This document shows, in pieces, positions 63,042 to 64,000 of a stretch of 64,000 bases of DNA. Within the stretch, counting starts at the first letter, position 1, and each line of letters begins with the position of its first letter. Below the pieces are notes generated by a model. The model made no database searches, had not been told where the DNA came from, and saw only the letters and a list, made by a program, of their open reading frames with translations. This DNA is from Accumulibacter sp. (GTDB taxonomy: Bacteria > Pseudomonadota > Gammaproteobacteria > Burkholderiales > Rhodocyclaceae): contig JAFLDO010000014.1 of the NCBI GenBank assembly GCA_017302455.1, forward strand, positions 1-64,000. Direction: 5' to 3'. The position numbers and the translations under genes are program-made.

Positions 63042-64000
63042 TCAACGTATGGCTCCGTCGCATGCTCGCTCGCCGAGCGAAGGGTTGGCCGACGGGGACG
63101 GCGCGCCGGACACCGCTGTCGCGCACCCCTCGCTCGAGCGAGGCGCGGAAGGCGTGCTGATCTTCTCGGCGATGACGTAGCGCCGGTTGCGGGCGATCTC
63201 GGCCATCGGCAGACCCTCGGCGAGAAGCTTCTCGAAGACATCGATCTTCATCACCGCGTAGGCCCCTCGGTCCTCGCGCCAGCGCGCCTTGAACTCGTCA
63301 ACGGTGGGAATCCATTTCTGCGGCTCGTGCTCGAGGCCGAAGTCCATCTCATTCTGGTTGGCGACCAGAGTCAGTGTCCGCTTGAGATAGAAAGGCAGCG
63401 TCTGCTCGTAAGAGAGAACGCTGTAGAAGGGCAGGCCAGGCTTGATCCGGGGCAATGCCTGGGCGGCCAGGTCCCGGGTGGACGTGTAGGGTGAGAGATG
63501 GTCGTGGCCAAGAAGCAGCGCGCTGCTGCCCAGGCATCCGCCAACGGCCAGGACGATCGCCGCAGCCGCTTGGCGGTGTCGCCAGACCAGCGCCGCCGCG
63601 CCCATGATGGCCACCAGAAAAACTGCAGCGGCGCCGCTCAGCCACGTGGCTACGCCTTGCAGCATCGCCGGCGTGTACTCCTGGCCCACCAGGTCCATTG
63701 TCCGGGGGGCCAGCACCAGGCCGGCGAGCGCCACCACGGCCAGCAGTGCCAGGTGAATCAGCCAGGCTCGCCGCGACAAGTCGGTAACATGACGTCCGCC
63801 GAGCAAGGCCAGCGCCGGGAAAATGGGCAGGATGTAGGGTGCCATCTTGGAACCGGACACGTTGAAGAAGGCGAAAGTTGTCAACACCCAGAGCAGCACG
63901 AAGCGCTCCGGACTGAACGTGCGGGCAACACCCCGACTCCAGGCCCTGGGCACGGCTTGCAGCAGGAGCAGTGTCCATGGCAGGGCGCCGAGGCTGTATA
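63042..64000 (-). CDS. arnT: ArnT-like glycosyltransferase (GT83 family), C-terminal part
   Basis: The frame is open from base 64000, so the N-terminal catalytic membrane domain is cut by the window end; 318 codons are visible. The segment SPERFVLLWVLTTFAFFNVSGSKMAPYILPIFPALA, with its KMAPYILP motif, is typical of ArnT/PMT-type transferases. Further helices and a C-terminal soluble domain follow (FYSVLSYEQTLPFYLKRTL, then the FEKLLAEGL stretch). ArnT moves L-Ara4N from undecaprenyl phosphate to lipid A phosphates in the periplasm, giving polymyxin resistance. Other PMT-type transfers are possible, but the neighbours favour ArnT. The last 40 residues are Ser/Ala-rich and poorly conserved. Confidence 0.8.
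   Translation of the reverse strand, partial: YSLGALPWTLLLLQAVPRAWSRGVARTFSPERFVLLWVLTTFAFFNVSGSKMAPYILPIFPALALLGGRHVTDLSRRAWLIHLALLAVVALAGLVLAPRTMDLVGQEYTPAMLQGVATWLSGAAAVFLVAIMGAAALVWRHRQAAAAIVLAVGGCLGSSALLLGHDHLSPYTSTRDLAAQALPRIKPGLPFYSVLSYEQTLPFYLKRTLTLVANQNEMDFGLEHEPQKWIPTVDEFKARWREDRGAYAVMKIDVFEKLLAEGLPMAEIARNRRYVIAEKISTPSAPRSSEGCATAVSGAPSPSANPSLGERACDGAIR

Overview
The window looks like chromosomal DNA of a high-GC betaproteobacterium, most likely in or near Rhodocyclaceae / Candidatus Accumulibacter. This is an inference from gene content: the betaproteobacterial small families DUF3460 and DUF3567, the hpnC-hpnD-hpnE squalene genes, the PrsK/PrsR/PrsT regulators of PEP-CTERM/exosortase exopolysaccharide systems, and the general codon style. 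No rRNA, tRNA or CRISPR array was found.

Layout. (a) 1-111 is the last part of a probable transposase gene. (b) 324-13980 is a minus-strand polysaccharide island. It holds three GT4 glycosyltransferases, a heparinase II/III-type lyase, a fused dehydrogenase/Gfo-Idh oxidoreductase, a broken methyltransferase, an exported glycoside-hydrolase-like protein, a Wzy-type polymerase and a MurJ/Wzx-type flippase. Base composition is visibly lower in GC around 6.5-13.5 kb. (c) 13980-17243 is a decay zone at the island edge: a toxin-antitoxin-like pair with an abnormal toxin, a glycerol-3-phosphate-dehydrogenase-like gene, a shredded Gfo/Idh gene and a frameshifted DUF29 gene. (d) 17.5-28.5 kb is ordinary core genome: a coiled-coil nuclease-like protein, hpnCDE, ybbA/tesA, mnmH, a methyltransferase, an OsmC protein, a Pat-type acyl-CoA synthetase/acetyltransferase, DUF3460 and DUF3567. 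(e) 28.6-39.1 kb, minus strand, holds clpB, then the tightly packed dinG/yoaA - ATP-grasp - mobB - moeA - moaD - moaE run, then a serine protease and a lytic transglycosylase.

(f) 39.1-51.5 kb, minus strand, is a second exopolysaccharide locus. A TIGR03013-type sugar transferase is followed by the PrsK kinase, the PrsR sigma-54 activator, the PrsT TPR lipoprotein, TviB (UDP-GlcNAc dehydrogenase) and a WbpP/TviC-type epimerase; an O-antigen-ligase-like protein lies upstream. Sugar-nucleotide supply (UDP-HexNAcA), initiation and regulation are therefore together. (g) 51.5-54.4 kb is a three-gene catabolic-looking operon: an MBL-fold hydrolase with an incomplete metal site, an FAD monooxygenase and DUF2783. 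(h) 54.7-56.3 kb is nfeD, an SPFH/band-7 gene and a small membrane protein. (i) 56.3-64 kb is a complete, compact arn (lipid A L-Ara4N) operon: arnT-like (cut by the window end), one SMR-type subunit, arnB, arnC, a separate formyltransferase and decarboxylase (the two halves of enterobacterial ArnA), arnD and ugd.

I do not see one clear-cut new molecular system. The best leads are the MBL hydrolase that has lost the whole second metal site, the ATP-grasp enzyme embedded in the molybdenum-cofactor operon, the tryptophan-heptad coiled-coil nuclease-like protein, and the polymer-building island that also carries a lyase and an exported hydrolase.
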